Under the pieces are notes generated by a model. It made no database searches. It was given only the letters and a program-made list of their open reading frames with translations, and was not told the origin of the DNA. Positions 36,158-52,941 of a stretch of 61,864 bases of DNA are shown here, in pieces. Location: the NCBI GenBank assembly GCA_015657535.1, contig JADHZB010001003.1, positions 2,312-64,175 of the forward strand. Reading direction: 5' to 3'. The DNA is from Nephromyces sp. MM_2019. Taxonomy: Eukaryota; Apicomplexa; Aconoidasida; Nephromycida. The position numbers and the translations under genes were made by a program. Every line of letters starts with the position of its first letter. Position 1 is the stretch's first letter.

Positions 36158-39100
36158 CTATACTGTGTATATTCCTGGAGATCGATTATCAAGCTTTTGC
36201 AAGTGCGCCAAAGTCCAGCCTTCATAGTCGGAGTCGAATTCCCTAAAAGCACAGCACAAGCAGAAAACTGCATAGGTGCAGAGGTTTCGAAAAAAAGGCA
36301 AAGTAACTGTAATTGTATAAATCATCAGAAGTTTAGTAAGAATTAAAAAAAACCTCTTTGCCAGGCTCCTACTAGACTGAAGGCCAAAACCTAAATGCAT
36401 GCAGCTGCCAGTTATTTGTGATTACATCATCGGAGGGAAGCTTGCGTGAGACAGTGGGAAAGCAAGCCACACACACATATATGCATTGCATCCTATACTC
36501 ATGGACAACCATATACACATACACTGACGCACATACCTTGATGAACACACGCACATACATAGAAAAAAAGACACAGATACACGCATAGACAAACATGCAC
36601 ACATTTATAGATGTGCACACTTACATACACACACACCTATACCTACACACAAACAAAATTCCAATTAGTCTCACTAACTCCCCCTTCTGATCATTAAGCA
36701 ACACGCCGCAGATATTCATATCTCATATAATGTGCAGCATTCTAAGCCTTTCCACTGCTTTATAAAGAATTTTTGGCGCTTTTCCGAGGCTTTAAAGCTT
36801 CGTAGCACACAGTTCTAAGTGGCTATCATTTACTACTAATCTCAAAAGTATGGATAAAATGATGGTAAGTACAGCAGAATCGCCTGCATACACTTGAGGT
36901 AAACCACTATAAATAGTTTAAAAAATGTTATGCGTGCGAAAATAACAGCGAAAGAGGCATCGAAATGAAGTCTTACCTCCTATCTCGAATTGCATAGTAT
37001 CGCGACATTCGAATGTACTCAAATCTGGATAGCTTAACCTTCATCTTAGACCATTGCCAGCATGGTATATCGATTATATGGAAGCCAGCGGCTTGTGCAA
37101 TTCTGTCCTGTAGTTTTTCTGCACACAATTTGCGTGTATATTGATCTTAGGCACAGCTTGTGCGCGTGATGCTATTACGGGAAACAGCGGGAAAAGGGTA
37201 TAAATTGATGGATATAGTGCATGTCTTTGTGTGGGCGTGTCTTTCTATATACGTGTGTGTGCGCGTATGTTCATATATATGCCTGACCAGATGTTTATGC
37301 GTGTATACCTCCATATCTTCGTGTGTTACCATACATTCACGTATGTCCGTATGTTCATGCGTGTGTGTGGCTTCGTATCATACATTTGTGTGTGCGTATG
37401 TCCACGCTTTTGCGTGTATGCCCATACATTTGTGTGTGTTTTTCCACATATTTACGTGTATATCTTCCCAAGAAATATTCCAGAGTGCCCCTCCGTTTCC
37501 CTATACTTAAGAATCTACTTATGCACATATATACTTGCCTACCTGTTCACACACGTCTGTGTGCAGGAAAAGCATTGTTTCCGTTTGGAAACAAACAAAA
37601 CCCCAAATATTCTACCAAAATACGACTATCTCAAGCAAAAATTTCACACGCAAATCTCGAGTTTCTACCGTCTAAAAACAAGAAAAAATCGCTGCTTTTT
37701 TATCGAAACATCGAGCCTATCGTAGATCTGAAGAAGCAGAGTTTGTGTGTTACTATTGATAGAAATCCGGTCAATGCAGTCATGTATCAGCTCAGGAAAA
37801 TGCACTAGTATTCACACCTTCTGCCGTTTTTTCCAGGCTCCATAGATAATATCTACTATAGAGATTGCATTGCCAGATTATACGCCTGTCCCTTTCTACT
37901 ATATCAAAATAAAAAGGTCTTCTCAAGACTCCGAGGTAGTGAGAAATCCTGAGTTTTGTTAAGTACCAGCTAACCTACGGAAAGCAAAAGAAAACACACA
38001 CATTCAAACAGAGTGCGTCTTCACCTACAGACAGATAGAGCACACACAAAATTCACAGAGAGCATCTTCAACCACAAAAAACACGTAGCACACACAGCAA
38101 ACCCCTGCATTAATAGAGAGCATCTTCACCTATACACAGGTAGAGCACACACACAAATTCACACATAGAGAATGTTCAACCAAACACACACACAAAGCAC
38201 CAAACTTATGCGAAAAAAATACTCACTGTAGCAGCAAAACTGTGGTTTCGAATATTTTCATGCTTTTCAGCATAAAATTTGGAGTAAACCTTGCTGAAAG
38301 CATCTTTTACTAGTTTTGGCAGCTCATCATAGGCATTTCTCTCCAAGTAACGAAGGCAGCCTCTTAAGCAAAGAACATTACGAAGGAGCTGGCGTTCACA
38401 GTGAGATTCATTAGAGCAGATTTCCTGGTAAATCAACATACTGGGAGTTATCCTGAAAAGCAGATTCTCTTGAAAACGTATGCGTGATGCATCACTAAAT
38501 ACCAAAAATGTAGTGTAAATACACACATTGGGATTGTGAAGACAAGGGCCATAAAAAATTATTTTTTAGCAGTTTTTTCCCGCTTTTTCAAGCCTGGCAG
38601 ATACTAAACATTAAAAAAAAATATTATGGTCGAGTAAAACTAGCAGTAAAAAAAAAAACCATATTCGACTAAAGCTTCACGCTATATTCACCACATAAAC
38701 CAAGCAAATTTAATCAAATAATGCCATATGAAAAGCATTCTATGGAATGCTTGCTGATCTGCTTTCGCACACAAATTTTCAAGCATTCTCTTTTTATCCT
38801 ATACATTAGTTTCTATGCATTTTTCTAGACTTTTGAAGTTAGTTTCATCCTCTAGGGAAGGTTTTAAGGCCTAAAAAATGCTCAGACTTCTTCAGAAAAC
38901 ATAAAAAACGGCTTTAAAAAAAAGAATTCCTTCTTTTGAGGATATCTACTATTCGTGAGTATGTAGAAGAAGTCTGTGCTTAAACGATCAGCTATGAGGA
39001 AGCATTAGCGACACTTTATGTGATCCTCCAAGGGAAATAGACAAAATAAACACACACACGGGACACTGTTTATACTTACGTCTTGACTGGGCAATAAACC

Positions 39101-42100
39101 AAATGCACACATACACTGGCGCTATGCTATATAAAAAAGCATCTTAACAAGCCAATAAATCAGTTATACACACACAAACTAAGCTGCATAAAAAGGCATC
39201 TTAACAAGCCAATAAATCAGTTATACACACACAAACTAAGCTGCATAAAAAGGCATCTTAACAAACCAATAAATACAAAAACAAATACACACAGACACTA
39301 CCCTCCACACAGAGAGAATTTACCTTCTCAGGATGAGGTTGATGGTTGATTGAGGTAAATTCTCTGGATTTGATAGGAAAATTGACAAGCCAAACAAAAT
39401 GAGATTTCCAAACTCAAAGCGAGTTTTGACGTCGTTTTCGCTTGGAGGGTGGAGATTTGCTAAAGTCTTTGAGGTTCTTAAAAATGAAGCTGAAAATCAA
39501 ACAAATTTTGGAAGAAATTCGTCAGAGAAGTATGTGGTTGGCTTTAATTTTGAGCTTCTTTCGCATACACACACACACAATTATGGACATATATACATAG
39601 ACATGCCCATACAGAAAGAAAGAACTAGAGAAAAACGATATTTCCAGATGCAGCATAGCCTACTTACTCTCCTCATTCAGGAACTGAATCTTGAAAACAC
39701 ACGAAAGCTCATTATTCTATTGCTTTTAGAATGTCGCATAATACTGCATCATCAAGGTTGAATCTCACTTTAGAAATAGTAAATGTACAAATTCTTAGGA
39801 AAACAGCAAAAAGGAAGGGGAAGGAAGCTCCGTTGAGGTTTTAACACACAAAGAAGATGGAAGTGGAAACACACGCATCATTTCAAGAAGAAAACACACA
39901 CACAACTTCGAGAAACAGACACACACACAAATTGGAGGTATATGTACACCCCCATGGTAAACAATGTTTCCTCCAAAAGTTATAAGCGAAAAAAACACCT
40001 TCTCAGCCTGCTAAAAATCATGAAATTCAGCAAAATATCCTTCTAAAACATCCATCCTCTTCATCCGAATCTCTTCAACATATGAAGAAGACCACACACC
40101 TTCACTTTTGCTTGATTCAGTAGATACTATTCTTTTTTGCGATGATTCATTACTACGGATAGCCTCTAAGGAAACTTCAGAGTTTTTCTCTTCAGAAAGC
40201 CTCTCACACACACACTCAAAAACCTTGTCATCAAGTTTCTGGGATAAGCTCGAAAAGCAGTGCAAAAACTGGCATAACCGGTTAGATGATATTCTGGAAA
40301 CATTTTCCTGTCAAAACAATCCAAAAGGAGAAATCTTATAGCTTGAAAGGGAAAAAAATCATACAAACAGTGAAGTTTCTGCTTTAAATCTCAAAGTTAG
40401 GAGTGAGAATTAGCACATACACACACAAAATCTTAAGCTGTTTTCCCTAGGCGAGATATTATAAGTAATGCAAATTCAAAAGCTGAGCAGGAAAATCAGA
40501 TAAGTACAAGAAACACCACTCCATTTTGTATGCTATGATACACCTACACTGAGTAAAGATCTCACTAGCGTGCGTGGATGTGTGTCTGTGTGTGGATGCG
40601 TGCCTGTGTTTGTGCGTGCGTGGATGTGTGCCTGTGTTTGTGCGTGCGTGGATGTGTGCCTGTATGTGTGTCTATATACAGGGAGTTCGGTCATTGTGTT
40701 AAAAAAAAGCACACACATCAGACTTCTAGGGAATGTATATCATATACAATGAAGTTGCTAGAACGGTGTAAATAGAGAAGGTATGTGTATATATGCGTGT
40801 AGCATATATTGTGTGTGTTGCAAACACATACAATTTTAGTATTCTAGTGTATGATATTAGAGTGAAATAGAGCATATTAGTTGATATCAGGGTATATAAG
40901 GGTGTATATAGAGTATGAAGCACATATATAGAAGATATACTATATCTAGCTAACATCCAGCACATATATATAGCATATACACACAATACATGTATACTAT
41001 AAACCACATATACTACACACTCAATATATATTCAGTGTATGAAAAAGAGGGTATTTCTTGAAGATTAACAACCAAATTTAAGTGAAAAAGTACGAAACTC
41101 CCTCAAAAAGCAGAAACTAATACAAATTTATAAACAAACGACGAATTTAGCAAAACATGTGTGTATGTACAGGGATATTAAAGAAGCAGTCTAATGACTA
41201 CCCCGATAAACACACAGGTTTATGAGCAGACACATTTTCATAGCCGAGAAGTTTCATGAAAACGCAGTAAAACGAAAAGCCGATAAGCTTATGATTGGCG
41301 AATCACACACACCTCATCTTCATATTATCAGCATATATAACATGCAAAAGGAACAGCTTGGGACACGTCGAAAAACGAAAGACACACCAGAGAAACACTT
41401 TTGTGTGTGTGAGTGTGCTTCAGAAAGAGTAAAAGATATTTTTAAAAAATAGCAAATCCTAGCTATTTCAAAATATATGCAGGTGTGTGCTACAACTTCA
41501 AAATTAAAATGACTTACAGATATAATTCTACCTATAGGATTAGTCAGCTTCTGTTGATTGTAGCGATGAGCACACAAAAACTCCAAAAAAACCCAGAGAT
41601 ACTCAAAATCTTCGCCAAAATCTGGAAGTTTACATAGAAAACAGAGAATTTCTTCTTCAATCAGTTGCAGATATCAACCAAAAGGTGAGTAGCTTCGAAG
41701 ATATGTGAAGAAATTCGGAGAAAAAGGCTTGCCATACACAAAAAGCAGGCTAACAGGTGGAGAAGCCTGCCTTAAATAAGGCTCTCTAAACACACACAAA
41801 GAGTAGGCTAAGAGTATAAGCAGCTCATTGTCTGTTAAAGCCTCTCTCTCGCAGCTTTTAGCTGAGCTTCTCGTTGTTGTTCTCGCTACTCCATGTTACC
41901 CCCTCCACTTTAATAGAATCTCCATGATTAGACACCTTTTGCACAGACATCAAAATCACTGCTATTTACAAGGAAAATTGCACAGCCATGTATGCTAATA
42001 GTGCATGATATGCTACTTATATGCCGCTGACTATTAGCAGGCATTTAACTCAGAAATAAAGTGGTCTTTAAGCTGAAACAAAGGAGGTTTTACACAGAAG

Positions 42101-43845
42101 AGAAGCAGTTTTTCACCAGAAATCACGAGAGTTTAACCATTCTCCTGTGTCAAATATTTCAACGGTTATAAACTCTGCCAAAAGCACAAAAAAAAACCCA
42201 AAAAAATGTCGAAAAACTTACCTCTAAGCTGAAGAATAATAGGCAGCATTCGATCTGATATTGCAGCCAGCAAAGGGGGATACACATCTTTGAGTCCAGT
42301 ATATACCTTGCAAACATCTTTGAGAAAACCTCACATGAAGTAAACTACAAGCAAACTCCTATGCATTAAACTACCAAAAACACCTTCTGCTCAGCAAAAC
42401 CTCCAATTACGAAGTATGAAAGTGGAAAATACCAGGTTTTATCAAACCTTTTCCGAGCTCTTTTCATATAAAAATCCTTTAATTTTAACTTTTCTGAGAA
42501 GTTTAAAGGTTTTCAGCTTGAAATTGCTGGAATTTACAGCAAAAGCATGAAGCAAAGGAAATGAAATAACCATGAAACAATGGCAGTATTCACGAATATA
42601 CAGAAGTTTTCATGAAAGTAGAGAAATCTCTGTATTATTGGGTGAATCTAGAGTTTGAGCATATAAAGCGTGTGATATCGTGTACTTGTGTGTGAGTATG
42701 ATGTTGTGTATTTGTGTGTGTGCGCAATGCTGTGTATTTCCCAGCGAGATATTGCATATATGTGAGTTTTATTAAGACATACCCCTAGCACACAGCCCAG
42801 CAAGCATAAATATTAATGAAATAGGTGCATATACAACCACTTACAAGTCTTCGACGCTACATTTCCAAGCCTTACTCCACCTAAAGTGGCCCTATCAAAG
42901 ATGAGGAAGATGCCTTTGAAGAGCTTTAAGAACTCGTGCACTACTGCACTCAGATCAGTAGAATCAAATCACGAAAAACTCTCAACAGCAGTCTGTGAAC
43001 CGCAGCTCCTAGTAGAAAACAGCTGAAATGAATATAATTCAAGGGAAAAGGGGTCAAGGAAATAATGAAATACCTAAAAGGAATTCAAAGTCAAGAACTC
43101 TTGAGGTCGTGGAAGAAGTGAGCTCCTTTGATAGCATCTTCGCAAGGTTATTCATCAAAGTAGCCTCTCGGAATTTGTTACTTGAACATAACTGAAGAGT
43201 AAGTCAAGCAGGAAATAGTTAAAGTGGGGGAGAAAAAGTCAAAATTTAACCGAAAAAAGTCCAAATTTAACCAAAAAAAAACTCAAACCGCAGACAATTC
43301 AAACTAAAATGGAAAAATTCGAATATGAATTACGCATGCTGTAGATATTTGCCATAAAAGTCTGAAAAGCCTCAAGCTCAGCGTACGGTTGTTTCGTCCA
43401 AGATATCAAAAGGGTAAAGCATCCCCAATGTTTCCAAATGCATCCCCCATGCAATGTGAGAAACCTCGAAAAAAATTTCAAAGTAATCTTCAAAGCTAAC
43501 CTTAGCCAAAAACAGCATCTCTTGCGGGGCTATTTCAACTCCTGAGCTAAACGGGTTATTGGAAAACCCAACCTTTTGAAAAAAGGGAGCTATGGATTCC
43601 TTATAAGAGACGTAGTCCCCTTTTTTCAGCAGACTTAACAAATTGAAAAGCTCAACATAAGAGCAATCATTGCCAACATGGTAAGCCAATCTCCACGTCG
43701 AATGAGTGGATTGAGGCCGAAAAAAAAGCCGAGTCCCCCCGCTGGTAATGAAGGAATTATGAGTAAGAGCTGCTACATTGTGCATCCGCAAAAAGTTGCG
43801 GTAAAACCCCCGAAAAGGTGGAAAAAAAAGGTCGATTAGATTCAT
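36158..43845 (-). CDS. RAP-domain protein, probable mitochondrial RNA-binding factor
   Basis: Exon chain in coding order, all phases compatible: 43845-43387, 43361-43305, 43191-43074, 42943-42845, 42317-42222, 41654-41518, 40268-40100, 39489-39324, 38452-38227, 37790-37754 (tentative), 37118-36977, 36242-36158 (TAG); 596 residues. The penultimate exon holds the RAP core: KLQDRIAQAAGFHIIDIP then CWQWSKMKVKLSRFEYIRM, matching 'K-x-R-x-L-x-x-x-G-Y/F-x-V/I-x-x-I-P-x-x-x-W-x-x-x-x-x-x-x-x-x-Y-L'. As usual it lies at the C terminus, after about 500 residues of helix-rich sequence (for example MNNLAKMLSKELTSS, VVHEFLKLFKGIFLIFDRA, LAAISDRMLPIILQLR, LFGLSIFLSNPENLPQ). The N terminus (MNLIDLFFPPFRGFYRNFLR) is arginine/phenylalanine-rich with few acids, like a mitochondrial presequence. 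RAP proteins are greatly expanded in apicomplexans and bind organellar RNA. The exon between 38227 and 37118 and the 57-bp exon 43361-43305 are the weakest parts. Confidence 0.75.
36455..36655. repeat. CA-rich low-complexity tract in a RAP-gene intron
   Basis: Interrupted ACACAT/ACACAC with TACACAC and CATACAC variants. Frames opened by the repeat are not coding. Confidence 0.85.
37210..37480. repeat. TG-rich degenerate repeat (TGTGTG/TATGTCCA units)
   Basis: Repeated variants of GCGTATGTTCATATAT / CGTATGTCCGTATGTTCA. It opens three overlapping + frames that merely mirror the repeat and lies in the RAP-gene intron. Confidence 0.85.
38015..38200. repeat. CA-rich intronic tandem repeat, about 50-bp unit, 3-4 copies
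   Basis: Units run GAGCATCTTCACCTA...GTAGAGCACACACAAATTCACA, with copies starting near 38011, 38057, 38119 and 38167. Situated just downstream (sense direction) of RAP exon 38452-38227. Confidence 0.78.
39121..39271. repeat. 57-bp tandem repeat, 2.5 copies, in a RAP-gene intron
   Basis: AAAAAGGCATCTTAACAAGC followed by CAATAAATCAGTTATACACA is repeated exactly with a 57-bp period, with a third partial copy up to about 39270. The near-identity suggests a recent duplication. Confidence 0.92.
40570..41030. repeat. TG/TA-rich low-complexity region
   Basis: GTGCGTGCGTGGATGTGTGCCTGTGTTT units (period about 30 bp, three copies) to 40680, then AT-rich TATA/TGTA/CATATA sequence to about 41030. Intronic to the RAP gene. 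Confidence 0.8.
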
Positions 43846-44912
43846 GATGAAGAAGCACAAGTTTATTACTTGTATTTCAACTCCGAGGGATCAAATATTT
43901 GGCTTAATATATAGTGGTACCACAGAAGAAACCTTACGTTGGCCAATGTCATCCTCAATATCTACGTGAGGCAAGCCTTGTAGTTAGCCCAGGAATTTCT
44001 TACGTTTAAGTAATTAGCATAATGAATCACCAAGTAATGAGCTTTTTTGTTCACGACAAAAGCTTTATTTATAAGCCTGAAGCTCTAGCAAACCCTTCAT
44101 TAATAGTTTTTACAAATATTTTGTTTGTAAAACAAAGAGATATTGGGTGTACGCACACGAAATTTTGATAAATTTGTTGAGGATTACATCGTGCTCTTTT
44201 CGGTGATACATCGTGGAACTAAGATGGAGTCCAATCAAAAGTTAAGATTCCGCTAATTTTCCCGAGAAGCGCTGGAATTAGGGGAAAATATACCAGGGCT
44301 CTTATTCCCGAAATTCATCATGAGAAAATGCTTTTTAACCATTATACCACTCGATTACAGGCATTTCCAACAGAAACACCGAGATTTTTCTCCGGGTTCC
44401 TGAGCAGTATGAAGTGGACAAATCCTGGAGCACTCATGATTCTCCATAGTATATACGTTTTCGTTATATTTTTCTCCGGCGCTACATGCTGTGTGATAAC
44501 GAGTCATGGCAGTGATACTGCGCTCCCTACACTCAGAGAGGAGCCTAACTGTTCATACACTTAGCTACCTGACCCCCCTACTGCATATCACTGATTCCTC
44601 GTTACAAAAGCAAGAAAAAGAAAGGGGGTACCTGCATTTTTAAGCTATAATACGGTGATTAAATGTGTTTTTGAATGCCGGAAACATCTTCTAGAATGTA
44701 GCCAAGGCATAAATTAACTCCTTCTCCCGAAGATTTGCAGGTACTGCCTGGAAACTAGAGCAAGTCTAAGTCGATTGCTTAGCAGCTGATGCAGCAAACA
44801 TGGTAAGCGAAGGTGGCTAAGCACAGATGATTAGTGAAGGAGGCGCGCACACCATCAAAGTGATAGAACCTAGCGGTTAATCTCCGTACCTAGCAAGCTG
44901 TGGGTCTTCAAT

Positions 44913-45213
44913 ATCCAGCAGGGGGTTAATATCCAACTCCCAGCAGGCGGTTAATCTACAACTCCCAGCAGGGGGTTAATCTACAACTCCCAGCAGGCGG
45001 TTAATCTACAACTCCCAGCAGGCGGTTAATCTACAACTCCCAGCAGGCGGTTAATCTACAACTCCCAGNNNNNNNNNNNNNNNNNNNNNNNNNNNNNNNN
45101 NNNNNNNNNNNNNNNNNNTCCCAGCAGGCGGTTAATCTACAACTCCCAGCAGGCGGTTAATCTACAACTCCCAGCAGGCGGTTAATCTACAACTCCCAGC
45201 AGGCGGTTAATCT
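44913..45213. repeat. 25-bp minisatellite interrupted by an assembly gap
   Basis: Unit AACTCCCAGCAGGCGGTTAA plus TCTAC, with GGGGG/GGCGG variants at the left edge and near-identical copies inside. About six copies precede and four follow a block of N. True copy number is unknown. Confidence 0.95.
45069..45118. other. Assembly gap (50 N)
   Basis: Exactly 50 N inside the minisatellite. The round number suggests a placeholder or scaffolding gap where the repeat could not be assembled. Confidence 0.98.
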
Positions 45214-46409
45214 TCAGCATCTCAGTACATACATTTGAGCTCCTCAGCGTATATCAACTGCGTGGCTATTAGCCGAAGGCAGCAGAAGTTAGCGCAGCTT
45301 TGTCGCGTGGAAGAAGTATCTTCGCTCACCCGCCATGCACATTCTCAAAGTCACAGGCTATGAGTTTCTCCAATTTCACGCTAAATGCAGTGATTAATTC
45401 TTTTTCGCTGCCGCTATTACGTGTACTGCATATGCATAGTGTGATCGAGAATATACCACAGGAGGTATGCGGCTAGTTGCAACAACACCTACATACTAGC
45501 ATATAAACCTATACTCCAAGATCCTCAAGCTTGTTACGCAGGCTTCAGATTCATCGGGACTTGCTTTTGGCTCGCAATGCTCAGCCTGTTCTAGTCTCAT
45601 AATACCACGCCGAAACGGGAATTTTCGTGATTGCTGTCGGCCTTTAAAAAAAATTAATTGGGAAAGACAAGGCTAAGTCTTGCGGTGCTCTTGCCAAGCG
45701 GCGAATTTTAACGCCGATGCGGACAAAAGGAGTCATCAGGTACTTTATACAAATGTAAACATATCTTGGCCAACCAGAAACATTGATATGCTGCTCTGTT
45801 TGGCAGGCTTGCATAGTTGTGATTAGATAGAATGAAGTGGACCTGCTTACATGCAGCAGCGAAATAAGGCTAATTCAAAGAAAAACTTTTACACTGGATA
45901 ATTCCAGTAATTAGCCATATTCCCATCAACCTAAGCGGTTCAAATTTGCGCAGCCATGGCTACGATGACACCATCGTGGCCACCTTACATGTACTCTAAA
46001 TATAAACAATGTTGACGACCAATGGTATCACGCTTCAGCGGCTTAAAACGCTAGCTTTCTTCAATATTTTACAGGTTGACTGGATAATGTAGCTTATATA
46101 ATTTTAGGGACCTAACCAATTATTTAAAAGAAGCTTTTCGGGGTAACTCCGGTAGCGGCATAACCTAGTTTTGCGAAAGTACCGGAGAGCTGCGCTTTTC
46201 TCATTGATCAAACCTTTCTACCATTAAAAGATCACCTGCATGACATGTGTAGCTACCAAATCTAATAAAACCAAAATTTTTACATCTCAAACCCAAAAAC
46301 GAATGCAAAAGTTTTCTTGAGCTTCTATGCTAACTATTTCACTATATTTCCCTCAAAAGAAGCCCGTAGAGTAGATTTAAGATAAAAGAATACGCGGTAA
46401 AATACAAAA

Positions 46410-46559
46410 ATGGAGACGTCCGCAAAAAGTCACAAGGAGGATTTTTTCGCGGGTAATGCACAGCACTCCGTTCATTCGGCTTCTGCAACACAAGAGTTGT
46501 CTCCTGTATTCTTCTTGCCACAGAATTTGTCTAAAAATTACATTCTGTTCTGGCAGGTA
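46410..46559 (+). CDS. Possible first exon of an unrecognised + strand gene
   Basis: ATG in an A-rich context (ACAAAAATGGAG) opens a frame reading METSAKSHKEDFFAGNAQHS and then QELSPVFFLPQNLSKNYILF, ending W-Q at a CAG|GTAAAA donor in phase 0. Read through the donor, the frame stays open to 46658 with a lysine/serine-rich end (SSKSPKKKPSMRKPS). No second exon was found and the region's base skew suggests minus-strand transcription, so this may be chance. Confidence 0.22.
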
Positions 46560-47962
46560 AAAGGCCTTAATAATATAAGGTCATCAGGACTTGAAAGCTC
46601 TAAGAGTCCAAAAAAAAAGCCGTCTATGAGAAAACCTTCCGTACTACCAAAAATATAGCAAAGCATCATCGAAAACCGCGAAATACCGCATTGAATGGCA
46701 AAAGCAGAAACAACCTAGCAAGCAAACTCGGAAATACCACAAAAAAAAGCTTTTTCAGCCGATAAAATTAACAATAGCCAACCGCATGCCGATGAAAATT
46801 GCAACCAGCACAGCAGCATCATCATGGTGACCAAGAGCATTAAACGATAAACATATGGCGTTAACTTGTCACAAAATCAGCTCCATTCCAAGTAAACATA
46901 AAAAGAAGCAGCACGGCATACTTATTCCCGCTAAAAGGCCCTTGATACACCTCAAATTCTAATACACTCTCAAAAAAGTAGTGCATGCTGCAAAGCATGA
47001 AACTGAGCATTCGGTGCAGCACGCAGACAAGTATCCGATAGAACCTTGAGCAGCGAGAAAGAGCATCGAGTTATTTGCGTACTGCTCAATTGCAGTTTCT
47101 AAAAAATAGCCCTTACTTTAAGCTCTAAAATCAACAAGAAGACCTCGCAACGGGGTAAGACCCTACTTAATGCCTCCGTTGCACTCATAGAAAATTCTGA
47201 GCAATTCTGTTCATCGCTACTATGTGAACCTGCAGGTAGAAGTGATCTTAAAACCGGCAGAAGAAGTGGAAAACTCTAACATCTTAAAGGTGACTTAGTT
47301 AAAAATCAAATAGATAAACCCCTGATTAAACAAGGAAATATATACAAAGAACCCCTAAAACTACAGAATATAGCGAAATACTTCCTACTCACTAGACTCC
47401 TGGAATCATGCTACTTTCAGCTTGTAGAATACACACTACCAATGGCGCATCGCATATCGTGGGAAGCATTCATCATCCGCTGGAAGGGAATGGTTCTAGA
47501 TGCACTCTCCAAGGTGGTATTGCACTGAAACCATCCCTTCCGGGCTCATCAGTCCATATACCTATTACGAGTAAATCAATACACCTTCATGCAAGAAATC
47601 CTGTCTACGGCCGAAGTATCACACTAGCACCAAAATTCTTAATATATGTAAAAATTTGTTTATAAATAATAAATTACTCGTAATCGATTCACTTACAGAA
47701 AATTCAAAAATCATTCAAAATCAAAGACCAAACTAAAAATAAGGATAGGTACGCCAAGGATGAGATACTAGTAAATTTACGCTACACTTCAGCGAAGTAA
47801 TTTTCTCAAAATTGCTTCAAAGAGGTGGGAAGCTACTACACAGTAGTGGTGCTGGGAAAAGTGATGAAATTCAAAGTCATCAGAGCTTCATTCGATGTTA
47901 AATATAGTGACGAGAAAATCTCCGAAAAGGAGCTCATTTTTATGCTGCAAAAAGCGGCATGT

Positions 47963-52941
<4,979 letters not shown>

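Larger units (their letters stand above)
43846..47962. other. Intergenic region upstream of the RAP gene and downstream of the ADH gene
   Basis: Includes the presumed RAP promoter (just above 43845), balanced DNA, the 25-bp minisatellite, and an A-rich part from about 46200 that probably belongs to the ADH 3' flank. Two + frames were considered: 46410-46559 (METSAKSHKEDFFAGNAQ..., ending at a good CAG|GTAAAA donor) and 47408-47665. Neither has a recognised product nor a proven partner exon. Confidence 0.45.

Noticed and set aside
36372..37810. Long TG/CA-derived open frames (for example 37160-37510, 37231-37725 and 36372-36620)
   Set aside because: They mirror microsatellite sequence inside introns of the minus-strand RAP gene.
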